Positions 52,492 through 62,213 of a stretch of 64,000 nt of DNA are shown here, piece by piece. How positions within the stretch are numbered: position 1 is the stretch's first letter; every line of letters begins with the position of its first letter. The notes beneath the pieces are model-generated. The model was given only the letters and a program-made list of their open reading frames with translations. It was not told where the DNA came from and made no database searches. A program made the translations under genes and the position numbers. Source of the stretch: Chitinophaga pinensis (GTDB lineage: Bacteria > Bacteroidota > Bacteroidia > Chitinophagales > UBA10324); NCBI GenBank assembly GCA_945903305.1, contig CAMDOA010000005.1, positions 1 through 64,000 of the forward strand, written 5' to 3'.

Positions 52492-54897
52492 TCAGCGAAT
52501 GAGTGTGAAATTTCCTTTGTAAAAATAACTTTCACCTTTGTCAGTTGCCACTGCAAAGTAAACATACACGCCCATTGAACAGGGCAGGTCGAAAAATGTG
52601 CCATCCCATCCATCGTGCGGTAAATCAGTTTCGTAAACCATTTGGCCCCATCGGTTATAAATTCGAAGCCATACTTTATCAAATCCAAAATTGAGGTAGT
52701 CAAAAAAATCATTAGTGCCATCACTGTTTGGCGAAAAGGCATTTGGGAAATATAATATTGGTTCAATTCCGTCATTTACAAAAATCACAACTGTATCAGT
52801 GGCAAGACAACCAAAACCATTATCAACTGTAATAATATAAGTAGTTGTTACGATGGGTGAAGCAAGTGGTGTTAGCACCGTTGAATCATTGAGCCAGCTA
52901 CCGGGTTGCCACAAAAACGAAAGGGCATCCGAGGTGGCATCAATCAAAACAGAATTGCCAAGAATAATTGTGAGATCCGGACCAGCATCAACTAATGGAA
53001 GTGAAAGAATATTCACAGTAACAGATACTGTATCGGATTCGCATCCGGGAAGTGAAACGATTACAGAGTAGGTGGTAACTTGTGTTGGTGAAGCAATAGG
53101 ATTTGGAATGGTAACTGAAGAAAGTGTTACATCGGCAAACCATATATATCCTGAACCACCCGAAGCAAGTAATTGGGCAGATTGCCCCGGACACACTGAT
53201 GTGTCATTTGAAGTGGATGCAACCACACCACTTGAAATTGTTACAACAATTGTATCCTCATCATGACAAGCAGGACCATCATCAATTGAAACAATATAGG
53301 TAGTGGTAACAGCAGGGCTTGCTTTTGGCGATGCGCAATTAGTACAACTTAAACCGGTTGAAGGAGTCCATTGATAATTAGTTCCGTATTGAAAAGAATT
53401 GGTGAGTTGAACGCTATCGCCATTGCAAATAGTAATATCATTTCCATAATCCACCTGAAAACTATCGGCTAAATCAACGATAATGTTATAGGTAAAGTAG
53501 GTACATCCGGCTGTGATGGTCATGGATACATTAAAACTCCCTGATGTAGTGAACAGATGGGTCGGATTAAAAAGTGTGGAAGTGTTATTTGCACCACTTG
53601 CGGGGTCGTCAAAATTCCAGACTACTGTAACCGGCAGTGGAATAACAGTATCAAGTAAAGTGGCAGTATAAGTTCCGCCGCATCCATCATAAGTTAATTT
53701 GAATTCGGTTGGTGTATTAAACAGTTCCACAAAATTCGGAAGGCCGAAAGTACTCGTGTGCTGCCCCTGCGAATTTCCCATTTGCAATCCATTGGAAACA
53801 AAGCCACAAGCTGCACCTGCATTATTCGGATTATTAATTACATCTAAATAAGCACTTCCGGGTTTTGCACCATAAATTTTTCCATTAGGTGCCAATTGCA
53901 ACGCACCATAATATTGAATAGCTGCCGAACTGATTTGTGTTCGCGAAGCTAAAATTGTTGCGCTGATTCCCGAACTTAAATCATATTGAAAAACTTCGCT
54001 CGGAAATACAGTACCATCAATTGCTGACACATATAATTTAGAATTATCGGGTGAAAAGGCGATGCCATACAAACCTGAAAATCCTGAATAATCATTCCAT
54101 GTGGTGTCGGTAATATTATTATTAATTACTCCGGTTGTGTAATTGAAATCAAATATTTCAACTGTTTGTACATTGGCATAACAGGCAAGCGCTAATTTTT
54201 TTCCATCAGGTGAAATTTTCATGTAACCGATTGCTTCAAAACCATCTCCGCCTAATGTATCTTCATGCATGATACCTGCCGTGCTTACTACAGGAAATGC
54301 TGATAAACCAGCTGAGGTCAACAGATATGAATAAAATTCGTCGGAATTGAATTTGTGAACCACTACCCAATAGTCAACTCCATTGCAATGAAGTGTGGCG
54401 GTTAGCTTTTCGCACACAGATGAAAGTACTAACTGATTTTTAACTGTTACATCTCCAAGTCCTCCATTCAAAGTCATGTCAACTATATTACTTTCAAAAT
54501 TTCCATTACAGGTATCTAATCCTGCCCATCCGCCAACTGTGAAAATATAGAATTGTGTTGAGCTTCCTGGTTTAGGAATAACAAGTGCTGATTGTGTGCT
54601 TGAATAACATCCCCCTAATCCGGTGCCATTCGGCATTATTATATTATTCTTATTCCAAACATTTACTCCATCTGTATAAAAAAGTAATTGTCCGGTTTGA
54701 GGGTCTGAGTATCCGCTGCAGCCTTCCTGTGTATTCAATTGGCCAGTACCGATTGCTGATAAAGTTCCATTAAAATTCAATCCGGCTGTATTGCCAAAAT
54801 ACCAATGATTTGCCTGCTTTTGACCATTTGATATTAATGGAAAAAGAAAGCTAATGAATATTACAATCAGAAATCTGTGGTGTATCATTCTTATCAA
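52492..54897 (-). CDS. Propeller-like plus PKD protein with gliding motility-associated (T9SS type B) C-terminal domain
   Basis: NHWYFGNTAGLNFNGTLSAIGTGQLNTQEGCSGYSDPQTGQLLFYTDGVNVWNK; C-term LYFPNAFSPNSDGTNDFFDYLNFGFDKVWLRIYNRWGQMVYET. Confidence 0.9.
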   Translation of the reverse strand: MIRMIHHRFLIVIFISFLFPLISNGQKQANHWYFGNTAGLNFNGTLSAIGTGQLNTQEGCSGYSDPQTGQLLFYTDGVNVWNKNNIIMPNGTGLGGCYSSTQSALVIPKPGSSTQFYIFTVGGWAGLDTCNGNFESNIVDMTLNGGLGDVTVKNQLVLSSVCEKLTATLHCNGVDYWVVVHKFNSDEFYSYLLTSAGLSAFPVVSTAGIMHEDTLGGDGFEAIGYMKISPDGKKLALACYANVQTVEIFDFNYTTGVINNNITDTTWNDYSGFSGLYGIAFSPDNSKLYVSAIDGTVFPSEVFQYDLSSGISATILASRTQISSAAIQYYGALQLAPNGKIYGAKPGSAYLDVINNPNNAGAACGFVSNGLQMGNSQGQHTSTFGLPNFVELFNTPTEFKLTYDGCGGTYTATLLDTVIPLPVTVVWNFDDPASGANNTSTLFNPTHLFTTSGSFNVSMTITAGCTYFTYNIIVDLADSFQVDYGNDITICNGDSVQLTNSFQYGTNYQWTPSTGLSCTNCASPKASPAVTTTYIVSIDDGPACHDEDTIVVTISSGVVASTSNDTSVCPGQSAQLLASGGSGYIWFADVTLSSVTIPNPIASPTQVTTYSVIVSLPGCESDTVSVTVNILSLPLVDAGPDLTIILGNSVLIDATSDALSFLWQPGSWLNDSTVLTPLASPIVTTTYIITVDNGFGCLATDTVVIFVNDGIEPILYFPNAFSPNSDGTNDFFDYLNFGFDKVWLRIYNRWGQMVYETDLPHDGWDGTFFDLPCSMGVYVYFAVATDKGESYFYKGNFTLIR

Positions 54898-55082
54898 GCC
54901 ATAAAATTATAAACTTAACGCATCAAATGATTACTTAGTTTACCGACGGCAAAAATTATTTCAACAACATCTTATTCCTTCATAATTTATTGAAGAAGGT
55001 AAACCCCTGACTTTCAGCTTTAAAATTTACCGGAACAGTTTTCAATTAAAATGTTAAAAACTATTTTCATCACGATGTTCGT

Positions 55083-55110
55083 ACGTGTAATGGTTTTCAG
55101 TTTACATTTG
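55083..55110 (+). promoter_or_regulatory. Promoter-like element for the SRP RNA gene
   Basis: TACATTTG (55103-55110) matches TAnnTTTG and lies 5 nt before the predicted RNA 5' end; a weak TTCG upstream may serve as the -33 element. Confidence 0.6.
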
Positions 55111-55114
55111 CCGT

Positions 55115-55209
55115 GGGCAAGTCTTATACGACCAGCTCCTGTGAACTCCCCCAGGGTCGGAAGGCAGCAAGGGTAAACGGTTGAGCGGTGCGATATAAGT
55201 AACTTGCCC
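55115..55209 (+). ncRNA. ffs: Bacterial small signal recognition particle RNA (4.5S)
   Basis: Conserved helix-8 core cccccagGGTCGGAAGGCAGCAAGGG; terminal stem gggcaagt / acttgccc plus cttata / tataag. Confidence 0.93.
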
Positions 55210-55230
55210 TTTCTTACACGAAAGTTCATT

Positions 55231-55887
55231 ATGAAATTCTTCATTGATACAGCCAACATTGCCCAGATAAAGGAAGCCAAGGATCTTGGAATTCTTGATG
55301 GTGTTACCACTAATCCTTCATTAATGGCTAAAGAGGGCATTAAGGGCGACGATAACATTATGGAGCACTACCTGAAAATATGCGCCATTGTTAAGGGGGA
55401 TGTAAGTGCCGAAGTTATTTCTACTGATTATAAAAGCATTATTGCTGAAGGTAAAACACTTGCAGCTTTGCATCCGAGTATTGTGGTGAAGGTGCCCATG
55501 ATAAAGGATGGTATTAAAGCCATTAAATATTTATCAGAACAGGGAATTAAAACCAATTGCACACTTGCGTTTTCGGCTGGGCAGGCCATACTTGCAGCAA
55601 AAGCCGGTGCTACTTATATCTCACCGTTTATTGGTCGTGTGGATGATGGTAACTGGGATGGCATACAATTGATTGCGCAGATTGTACAGATATATGGTAT
55701 TCATGGTTTTCAAACTCAGGTGCTTGCTGCTTCTATCAGAAACTCGTTGCACATTGTTCGTTGTGCTGAAGTGGGTGCGCATGTGGTAACTTGTCCGTTA
55801 GATGCTATTCTTGGATTGTTGAAACATCCATTAACCGATATAGGATTAGAAAAATTTTTATCAGACTTTAAAAAATCTCAGGCATAA
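55231..55887 (+). CDS. Transaldolase / fructose-6-phosphate aldolase family protein
   Basis: MKFFIDTANIAQIKEAKDLGILDGVTTNPSLMAKEG; VKVPMIKDGIKAIKYLSEQGIKTNCTLAFS; TYISPFIGRVDD. Start moved to 55231. Confidence 0.95.
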   Translation: MKFFIDTANIAQIKEAKDLGILDGVTTNPSLMAKEGIKGDDNIMEHYLKICAIVKGDVSAEVISTDYKSIIAEGKTLAALHPSIVVKVPMIKDGIKAIKYLSEQGIKTNCTLAFSAGQAILAAKAGATYISPFIGRVDDGNWDGIQLIAQIVQIYGIHGFQTQVLAASIRNSLHIVRCAEVGAHVVTCPLDAILGLLKHPLTDIGLEKFLSDFKKSQA

Positions 55888-55934
55888 TGAAATAAAAAAG
55901 GCGGAGACCTTGTAGCCATAGTTAAAGCTTTTTT

Positions 55935-55972
55935 CTGTCCCGGTTCTTCACTGAATCGGGACAGTTTTTTTT
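55935..55972 (+). terminator. Rho-independent terminator after the transaldolase gene
   Basis: ctgtcccggtt-cttcactg-aatcgggacag followed by tttttttt. Confidence 0.9.
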
Positions 55973-56101
55973 ATAGCCATCTCTTTAAACCACTTTTATT
56001 TATGAGTATGTTTTATAAAAATGTATTCTATAATCATTCTATATATGTTTTTCAACTAATCGAAAACATCACCAGAAAATAATTATTTATTAAACCTGAA
56101 A

Positions 56102-56482
56102 CTATTTTTCTTTCACCCTCACATATTTACTCCTTATTGCTTCACACATAAAACACCAGGTTGACACTTCCAGCGTATCAGATGAACTTAGATACAAAGC
56201 ACAATCAAACGGAGGCCAGTTCGGAGCCCATCCTTTTAACTGCATCACTCCAAGTGAATCTTTTAAAAAAAAATAACCGCCTGCTACTCCAACTTCAGCT
56301 TTCAACTTCACTGCCCACTTTTCATCAATAAATTCAATCCGGTATTTATTTGAATCAGCCGATTCCCAAAAACCAATAATCAACTTTGCATCAACTCTTG
56401 TAGTATCAATATTAAATTGTGATGGCTGCTGAGCAGAAACTGAACTGTAACAGAAAAGAAAAAGAAGCAGAATGTTTTTCAA
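56102..56482 (-). CDS. Hypothetical secreted protein (126 aa)
   Basis: Signal peptide MKNILLLFLFCYSSVSAQQ; intact ORF. Confidence 0.6.
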   Translation of the reverse strand: MKNILLLFLFCYSSVSAQQPSQFNIDTTRVDAKLIIGFWESADSNKYRIEFIDEKWAVKLKAEVGVAGGYFFLKDSLGVMQLKGWAPNWPPFDCALYLSSSDTLEVSTWCFMCEAIRSKYVRVKEK

Positions 56483-56501
56483 GTAATGCTTTTTTATTGG
56501 T

Positions 56502-57947
56502 TTAAAATTTTCTGAAAACAGTAAACAAGGTGAGCAATATAATTCCTATCACATTAAAAATAAATCCAACTCTATACATGGTTTTTAAATCAATGTAGCC
56601 ACTGCCATATACTATTGTGTTGGCCGCTGTAGCTACCGGCAGCATGTAACCGAATGATGCGGCAATGGTGGCTGGTACCATGAGTGTTAATGGGTCAACT
56701 CCAAGGGTTACACTCAGCGGTATCAGTATCGGAAGTATCAATTGTACACTCGCCACATTGCTTGCCATTTCTGATAACAAGGTTACGAATGCTACCAACG
56801 ACAATATGATTAACCACGATGGCATTGCTTTAAGTGCCACCAGATTAGTTGCTAAAATTTTATCTAATCCGGTTGTTTCGAAACCTTCGGCTATGGCGAA
56901 ACCGCAACCGAACAATAATATTATTTTGAATGGCAGTTTGGTTACATCCTTCCATTCTAAAATATTCTCATTTTTGTGTTTTGATGCGGGGATTAAAAAA
57001 AGCACGAAGCCCGCAAGTATGGCCACTGTACTGTCCTTGATGTAGGATGGTAAACCAAACAGATTATTCCATCCGGTCATTTTAAAATTTCCGAAATCAA
57101 TATCGGCGCGGGTGAACCATAACAACACGGTGATAAAAAAAACGGTCATCACCGATTTTTCTTCTCTGCTCAGTTTACCCATCGTGTTTAATTCATCGCG
57201 GATGTGCTGCATATCAAAAGGCAAATCATATTTTTTCCCGATCACATAAAACCGCAACACACAGTAGGCCAACACAAAAAAGGTGATGCTGATTGGAAAT
57301 GCAAAAACAAACCAACGCAGAAAATTAATGGGCTCAGCACCTGAAACCATTTTTTCATAGAACCCTGCGAATATCATATTGGGTGGCGTGCCAACTAAAG
57401 TAGAGAAGCCACCAATGGAAGCAGTGTAAGCAAGCGCCAGCATATAGGCAGCTGCTACGCGCTTATGACCAAGCGGATGAAATAATTTTTCGTTGCGGAT
57501 GATGGCCAGCACTGCCGAAAACAACATGATGGTGGTGGCTGTGTTTGAAATCCACATGGTGATGAGGTAAGTAGTAACCATGATGCCGAGCAGAATGCGC
57601 GATGGTTTATTTCCAAGCAGCAATATGATTTTAAAAGCCATGCGGCTGTGCAGGTGCCATTTCTCCATGGCATATGCCAGGAAAAATCCGCCGATGAAGA
57701 GGAAGATGGTTTGTTCCATGTACTGCGCCGCGGTAGTATCGGCACTCATGATGCCCATTAACGGAAAAAATATGATTGGTATGAGTGAGGTTACTGCGAG
57801 GTCAATGGCTTCGCTCATCCACCAGCCTGCTATCCATATTAATAAAAAACTCATGCGGGCTGCGGGGGAGGGCAGTCCGGAGTTTTCCATCCACTGCATG
57901 ACTATAAATCCTGCTATTGGAAAAAATAAAAGTTTAAACCATTTCAT
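56502..57947 (-). CDS. SLC13/DASS-family sodium:anion symporter
   Basis: Multi-TM; SIGGFSTLVGTPPNMIFAGFYE, WISNTATTIMLFSAVLAI, ATIAASFGYMLPVATAANTIVYGSG. Confidence 0.9.
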   Translation of the reverse strand: MKWFKLLFFPIAGFIVMQWMENSGLPSPAARMSFLLIWIAGWWMSEAIDLAVTSLIPIIFFPLMGIMSADTTAAQYMEQTIFLFIGGFFLAYAMEKWHLHSRMAFKIILLLGNKPSRILLGIMVTTYLITMWISNTATTIMLFSAVLAIIRNEKLFHPLGHKRVAAAYMLALAYTASIGGFSTLVGTPPNMIFAGFYEKMVSGAEPINFLRWFVFAFPISITFFVLAYCVLRFYVIGKKYDLPFDMQHIRDELNTMGKLSREEKSVMTVFFITVLLWFTRADIDFGNFKMTGWNNLFGLPSYIKDSTVAILAGFVLFLIPASKHKNENILEWKDVTKLPFKIILLFGCGFAIAEGFETTGLDKILATNLVALKAMPSWLIILSLVAFVTLLSEMASNVASVQLILPILIPLSVTLGVDPLTLMVPATIAASFGYMLPVATAANTIVYGSGYIDLKTMYRVGFIFNVIGIILLTLFTVFRKF

Positions 57948-58053
57948 TGCGGGTGAAAGGTAAGGATGTAATGGTGCCGTGGCTGAATGTTTTTATTAGT
58001 GTTTGTCATCACACAACAATCCGCTGCTTATTTTATAAAACTTTTTCATTTCA

Positions 58054-58809
58054 CTACTTCTCCTCCACCTTCCACACACAGGTGTTTTTATCTTCTTCCA
58101 CATTAAAAAAATAAACTTCCCACTTGCTCTTGCTGATGTATTTGTAGTTCAGCACAAAGCGCGGTTGGCCCGATATTTTGGTAGGTAAATCGGCAAGCAC
58201 ACGAAAGAGTCTGCCGCCTTTGTACAGATAGCGGGCATAACTTTTCCGGGAGCTAACGGTGTCGCGCAATCCACTTGCAACATTGGTGTGAAGGATAAAC
58301 GAAAAACGAATGGACCAATCGGGTTTTCCGTGGTCGGCATAATGGTGGTAGGTGCAATCGTAACTGGTATCGATAATGCTGATGGGAATTATAAATGCAT
58401 GGTACGAAATGCGCCCGAGCTTATCATATCCGTAAGTATCCATGGAGTGCTCGCTTATCTCTCGGGCCAATTGCCCGTTCTTATTATACATGGCTTTATG
58501 CGAATTAATAGTTGCCGAATCAGGATGGGCAATAAATACAGGATGTGTTTTACAGCTATCGCAAGCGGCGGTTCGCTTGCTCAGCAGCTTGCCACTATCA
58601 TCGAACCGAAAAAAAGTAACAAGGTCGGGTTGTGTTAATGTGGTTAGCGCTTCTTTGGAATAAAAAGTTTTGATTTTCAGTTGGTGAATTTGCTTAATGG
58701 CAATGCTATCGCCGTTGTATGGAAATGGAAACAGCATGCGGTATTCAGAAAGCTGTGCGTTACATACAGCACTGACGGTTATGAAAAAAATTAGGCTGAT
58801 GAATTTCAT
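58054..58809 (-). CDS. Hypothetical secreted protein
   Basis: Signal peptide MKFISLIFFITVSAVCNAQ; YNKNGQLAREISEHSMDTYGYDKLGRISYHAF resembles RHS/YD-like segments. Confidence 0.6.
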   Translation of the reverse strand: MKFISLIFFITVSAVCNAQLSEYRMLFPFPYNGDSIAIKQIHQLKIKTFYSKEALTTLTQPDLVTFFRFDDSGKLLSKRTAACDSCKTHPVFIAHPDSATINSHKAMYNKNGQLAREISEHSMDTYGYDKLGRISYHAFIIPISIIDTSYDCTYHHYADHGKPDWSIRFSFILHTNVASGLRDTVSSRKSYARYLYKGGRLFRVLADLPTKISGQPRFVLNYKYISKSKWEVYFFNVEEDKNTCVWKVEEK

Positions 58810-59006
58810 TGAAACGAGGTAACGAAAATAATAGGTAATTATGTTTTTGTTGAAAGCAAAATAATTAAAACTGTTGAAGTCTCAATTAAAAGAATCGTGA
58901 CGAAAAAACTGATTTATTGGGCGTTTTTTTATTTTGTAAAGGGCTTTCATTTTTCTGAAATGATTGCGAATAGTATAATTACTTTTGATAGAAATTATAT
59001 TTCGCA

Positions 59007-62000
59007 ATGAAAAAACTCCTGCTCCTTTCCTTTTTCATTTTAAGCTTTTCAGCATCAAAAGCACAGTGGGTCAATATACCTAGTGCATATTTTGTTGCTT
59101 GGTTGCAAGCAAATTATCCGAGTTGTATGAATGGGAATTTGATGGATACAACTTGTAGTGGAGTTGTGAATACAACTTGGGTTATTTGTAGTGGTCAAAA
59201 TATTTCAAATCTAGAAGGTATTCAATATTTTAATTCATTAATTGGTCTTGACTGCAGTGATAACAACCTAAGTTATTTACCAACCCTTCCGAATTCATTA
59301 ACATTTCTTTCTTGTAGCTATAATTCTATAACAAGTTTACCTACTCTTCCTACTTCATTAATAGAATTTGATTGTGATTATAATTCATTAACAAGTTTAC
59401 CTGCTCTTCCTAATTCATTGACTATGCTTGGTTGTTATACTAACTCATTAACAAGTTTGCCAACCCTGCCAAGTTCATTAACTCATCTTGATTGTTCTAA
59501 TAATTCATTAACAAATTTGCCCTTCCTTCCGAATTCATTAACATATCTTGGATGTTCTAATAATTCATTAACAAGTTTACCTCTCCTTCCGAATTCTTTA
59601 ACAGATCTTTATTGCAATAATAATTCGTTAACAAGTTTACCTCCTCTTCCTAATTTAATTTCAGATTTATATTGTTCTTGGAATTCATTAACGAGTTTAC
59701 CCTCCCTTCCGAATTCATTAACACGACTTGATTGTAGTTATAATTTATTGACAAGTTTACCAACCTTACATCCATTAATGTATTGTTTTATAATTAATTA
59801 TAACACTGGAATTTTTTGCATGCCAATTTTACAAAATTTTGGAGGTTCCGCGGCTTTATTTAATATTCTTAATACTGGCATTGCCTGCCTTCCGAATGTA
59901 ATTCAACATACAGGTTATATTGGACAAATTGATGGATGGCCAATTTGCGATTTAACTTTTAATCCTAATAACTGTGATTTGGGTTGGAATATTATTGGGA
60001 AGGTTGCTTTTGATGTAGATAGCAGTTGTGCAACAACAACTGATGGAATTGAAATGCCAATGATAAAAATGAAATTGTTTGATGGCGGAGGAAATCTTTT
60101 GCAACAAATGATTGCAAACTGGGAAGGATATTATTCTTTCGACACTCAAATTGGAAATTATTCAACTTCAGTTGATACATCTAATATTCCTTTCAGTGTT
60201 TTATGTCCATCAAATAATAGCATCATTAGTAATCTTACTGCAATTGATTCAATGGATTATAATGTTGATTTTAGAATGGTTTGCAAACCTGGATTTGATA
60301 TTTGTGTTTGGAATATTTATAGAAATGCACCGAATTTTTTCCCCGGAAATACAACTCCAGTTCGCATTGTAGCAGGAGATTTTGCTTCAAGTATATCAAA
60401 TGGTTTTTGCGGTTCAACAATCAGCGGAGAAGTAAAAGTTATTATCAATGGTTCTGCAACATATCTCTCACCAATAGCAGGATCACTAACTCCAATAGTA
60501 AATGGAGATACATTGATTTATACCATTGCTGATTTCTCATTGGTAAATGAAACAAGTGATTTTGCATTTAATGTTATAACCGATACAACAGCACAAATTG
60601 GAAATCAGATTTGTTTTGATGTGACAGTCACTCCTTCAGCCGGAGATAATAATATTTCGAATAACACACTCACACATTGTTTTGCAGTCAGCAATTCTTT
60701 TGACCCAAATGAAAAAGAAGTAAGTCCCATTGGCAGTTTAACTTATCCTTATAATGATTGGCTCACTTATACCATTCATTTTCAAAACACAGGCACTGCA
60801 GCAGCGCAACACATTCAGTTGCTTGATACATTGGATGCTGATTTAGATGCAAGCACTTTTCAGTTACTCTCTTATTCTCATACACCCATGGTGCAGATAA
60901 TTGGAAGCGAGGTGGCTTTCAATTTTGTCAATATCAATCTCCCTGATAGCACAACAGATTTAGCAGGCAGTCAGGGTTATGTTAGTTACAGAGTAATGCC
61001 AATGACAAATCTGCCAATGGGAACTGTTATAGAAAATACCGCAAGCATTTATTTCGATTTCAATGCACCTGTTGTAACAAACACAGTAAGCAATTTGATT
61101 TGCAATCCTATTATTCCAACTAATATTTCAGAAGCTATTTGTTCAGGAGATTCATACAACTTGAATGGAACAAATATTTTTATAGCAGGAAATTATTCTA
61201 CAACTCTCAATGCAATAAATGGTTGTGATTCGGTTGTAAATCTTTCGCTCACTATACTCAATCCGGTTTCAAATTCTATCAGCGCCTCCATTTGTTCAGG
61301 AATCACTTTTGACTTCAACGGACAACAACTTTCAGTTGCAGGAAATTATGCGGATACATTAACAGCAGCAACCGGATGCGATTCCATTGTGAATCTTTCG
61401 CTCACTGTTTTAAATCCGATTACATCATCCACCAATCAAACAATCTGTTTTGGTGACTCAATAAATTTCAACGGAGTTTATTTTGATACTACAGGAATTT
61501 ATACCGACACATTATCAAACGCGAGTGGTTGTGATTCTATTGTGAATCTTAGTCTCACAGTTCTTAGTCTCGCAACATCTTCATTCAATCAAACAATCTG
61601 CATTGGCGAAACATTTTTGTTCAATGGAATAAATGAAACCGCAACCGGAATTTATTACGATACTTTAAATGCTGCCAGCAATTGCGATTCAATTATTGCA
61701 TTGCACTTAACAGTCAACAATCCGAATGCAACCATTTCACTCACCGGAAATACTTTAACTGCAACCGGCACAGGAATCATACAATGGATCAATTGCGACA
61801 GCGGAACTTTTGTGCCGGGTGTTATCGGCGGAACATTTACTCCAACCACCATTGGTAATTATGCAGCATGGGTATGGGATGGCCTGTGCAGCGACACCAC
61901 CAATTGCGTTGAAGTTTTATTAGATGGAATAAATGAATTGACAATTTACAATTTACAATTCACAATTTTCCCGAATCCTGTTGATGAAAATATCACTGTT

Positions 62001-62186
62001 CAACTTTCGCAATCTTGTAATAATTGCCGAATAGAAATCAGCAATACACTCGGGCAAATTCTTTACACTGAAATAATAAATGATAAAGTTGAAATTATAA
62101 ATCTTGTCGAACTGCCTGCCGGAATATACTTCGTTGCGGTGCGCTCTGATAAATTCTATTCTATAAAAAAATTGGTGAAGCAATAA
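59007..62186 (+). CDS. Secreted LRR protein with 46-aa C-terminal repeats and a T9SS type A sorting domain
   Basis: Signal peptide; nine 20-aa LRR units (LTSLPTLPSSLTHLDCSNNS); DUF11-like segment; GCDSIVNLSLTVLNP repeats; C-term FTIFPNPVDENITVQLS...GIYFVAVRSDKFYSIKKLVKQ. Confidence 0.9.
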   Translation: MKKLLLLSFFILSFSASKAQWVNIPSAYFVAWLQANYPSCMNGNLMDTTCSGVVNTTWVICSGQNISNLEGIQYFNSLIGLDCSDNNLSYLPTLPNSLTFLSCSYNSITSLPTLPTSLIEFDCDYNSLTSLPALPNSLTMLGCYTNSLTSLPTLPSSLTHLDCSNNSLTNLPFLPNSLTYLGCSNNSLTSLPLLPNSLTDLYCNNNSLTSLPPLPNLISDLYCSWNSLTSLPSLPNSLTRLDCSYNLLTSLPTLHPLMYCFIINYNTGIFCMPILQNFGGSAALFNILNTGIACLPNVIQHTGYIGQIDGWPICDLTFNPNNCDLGWNIIGKVAFDVDSSCATTTDGIEMPMIKMKLFDGGGNLLQQMIANWEGYYSFDTQIGNYSTSVDTSNIPFSVLCPSNNSIISNLTAIDSMDYNVDFRMVCKPGFDICVWNIYRNAPNFFPGNTTPVRIVAGDFASSISNGFCGSTISGEVKVIINGSATYLSPIAGSLTPIVNGDTLIYTIADFSLVNETSDFAFNVITDTTAQIGNQICFDVTVTPSAGDNNISNNTLTHCFAVSNSFDPNEKEVSPIGSLTYPYNDWLTYTIHFQNTGTAAAQHIQLLDTLDADLDASTFQLLSYSHTPMVQIIGSEVAFNFVNINLPDSTTDLAGSQGYVSYRVMPMTNLPMGTVIENTASIYFDFNAPVVTNTVSNLICNPIIPTNISEAICSGDSYNLNGTNIFIAGNYSTTLNAINGCDSVVNLSLTILNPVSNSISASICSGITFDFNGQQLSVAGNYADTLTAATGCDSIVNLSLTVLNPITSSTNQTICFGDSINFNGVYFDTTGIYTDTLSNASGCDSIVNLSLTVLSLATSSFNQTICIGETFLFNGINETATGIYYDTLNAASNCDSIIALHLTVNNPNATISLTGNTLTATGTGIIQWINCDSGTFVPGVIGGTFTPTTIGNYAAWVWDGLCSDTTNCVEVLLDGINELTIYNLQFTIFPNPVDENITVQLSQSCNNCRIEISNTLGQILYTEIINDKVEIINLVELPAGIYFVAVRSDKFYSIKKLVKQ
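59269..59790 (+). repeat. 60-bp tandem repeats encoding the LRR region
   Basis: aattcattaacaagtttacc recurs with a 60-bp period over about nine units. Confidence 0.9.
61941..61968 (+). repeat. Intragenic heptanucleotide repeat (ACAATTT, 4 units, one mismatch)
   Basis: acaattt|acaattt|acaattc|acaattt, encoding TIYNLQFTI just before FPNP of the sorting domain. Confidence 0.9.
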
Positions 62187-62213
62187 TCAGCAAATATTTT
62201 TATTGGAGTAAGA

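Noticed and set aside
55020-55358. 112-aa minus-strand ORF across the SRP RNA
   Set aside because: Antisense to the conserved ffs RNA and to the transaldolase start; no family resemblance.
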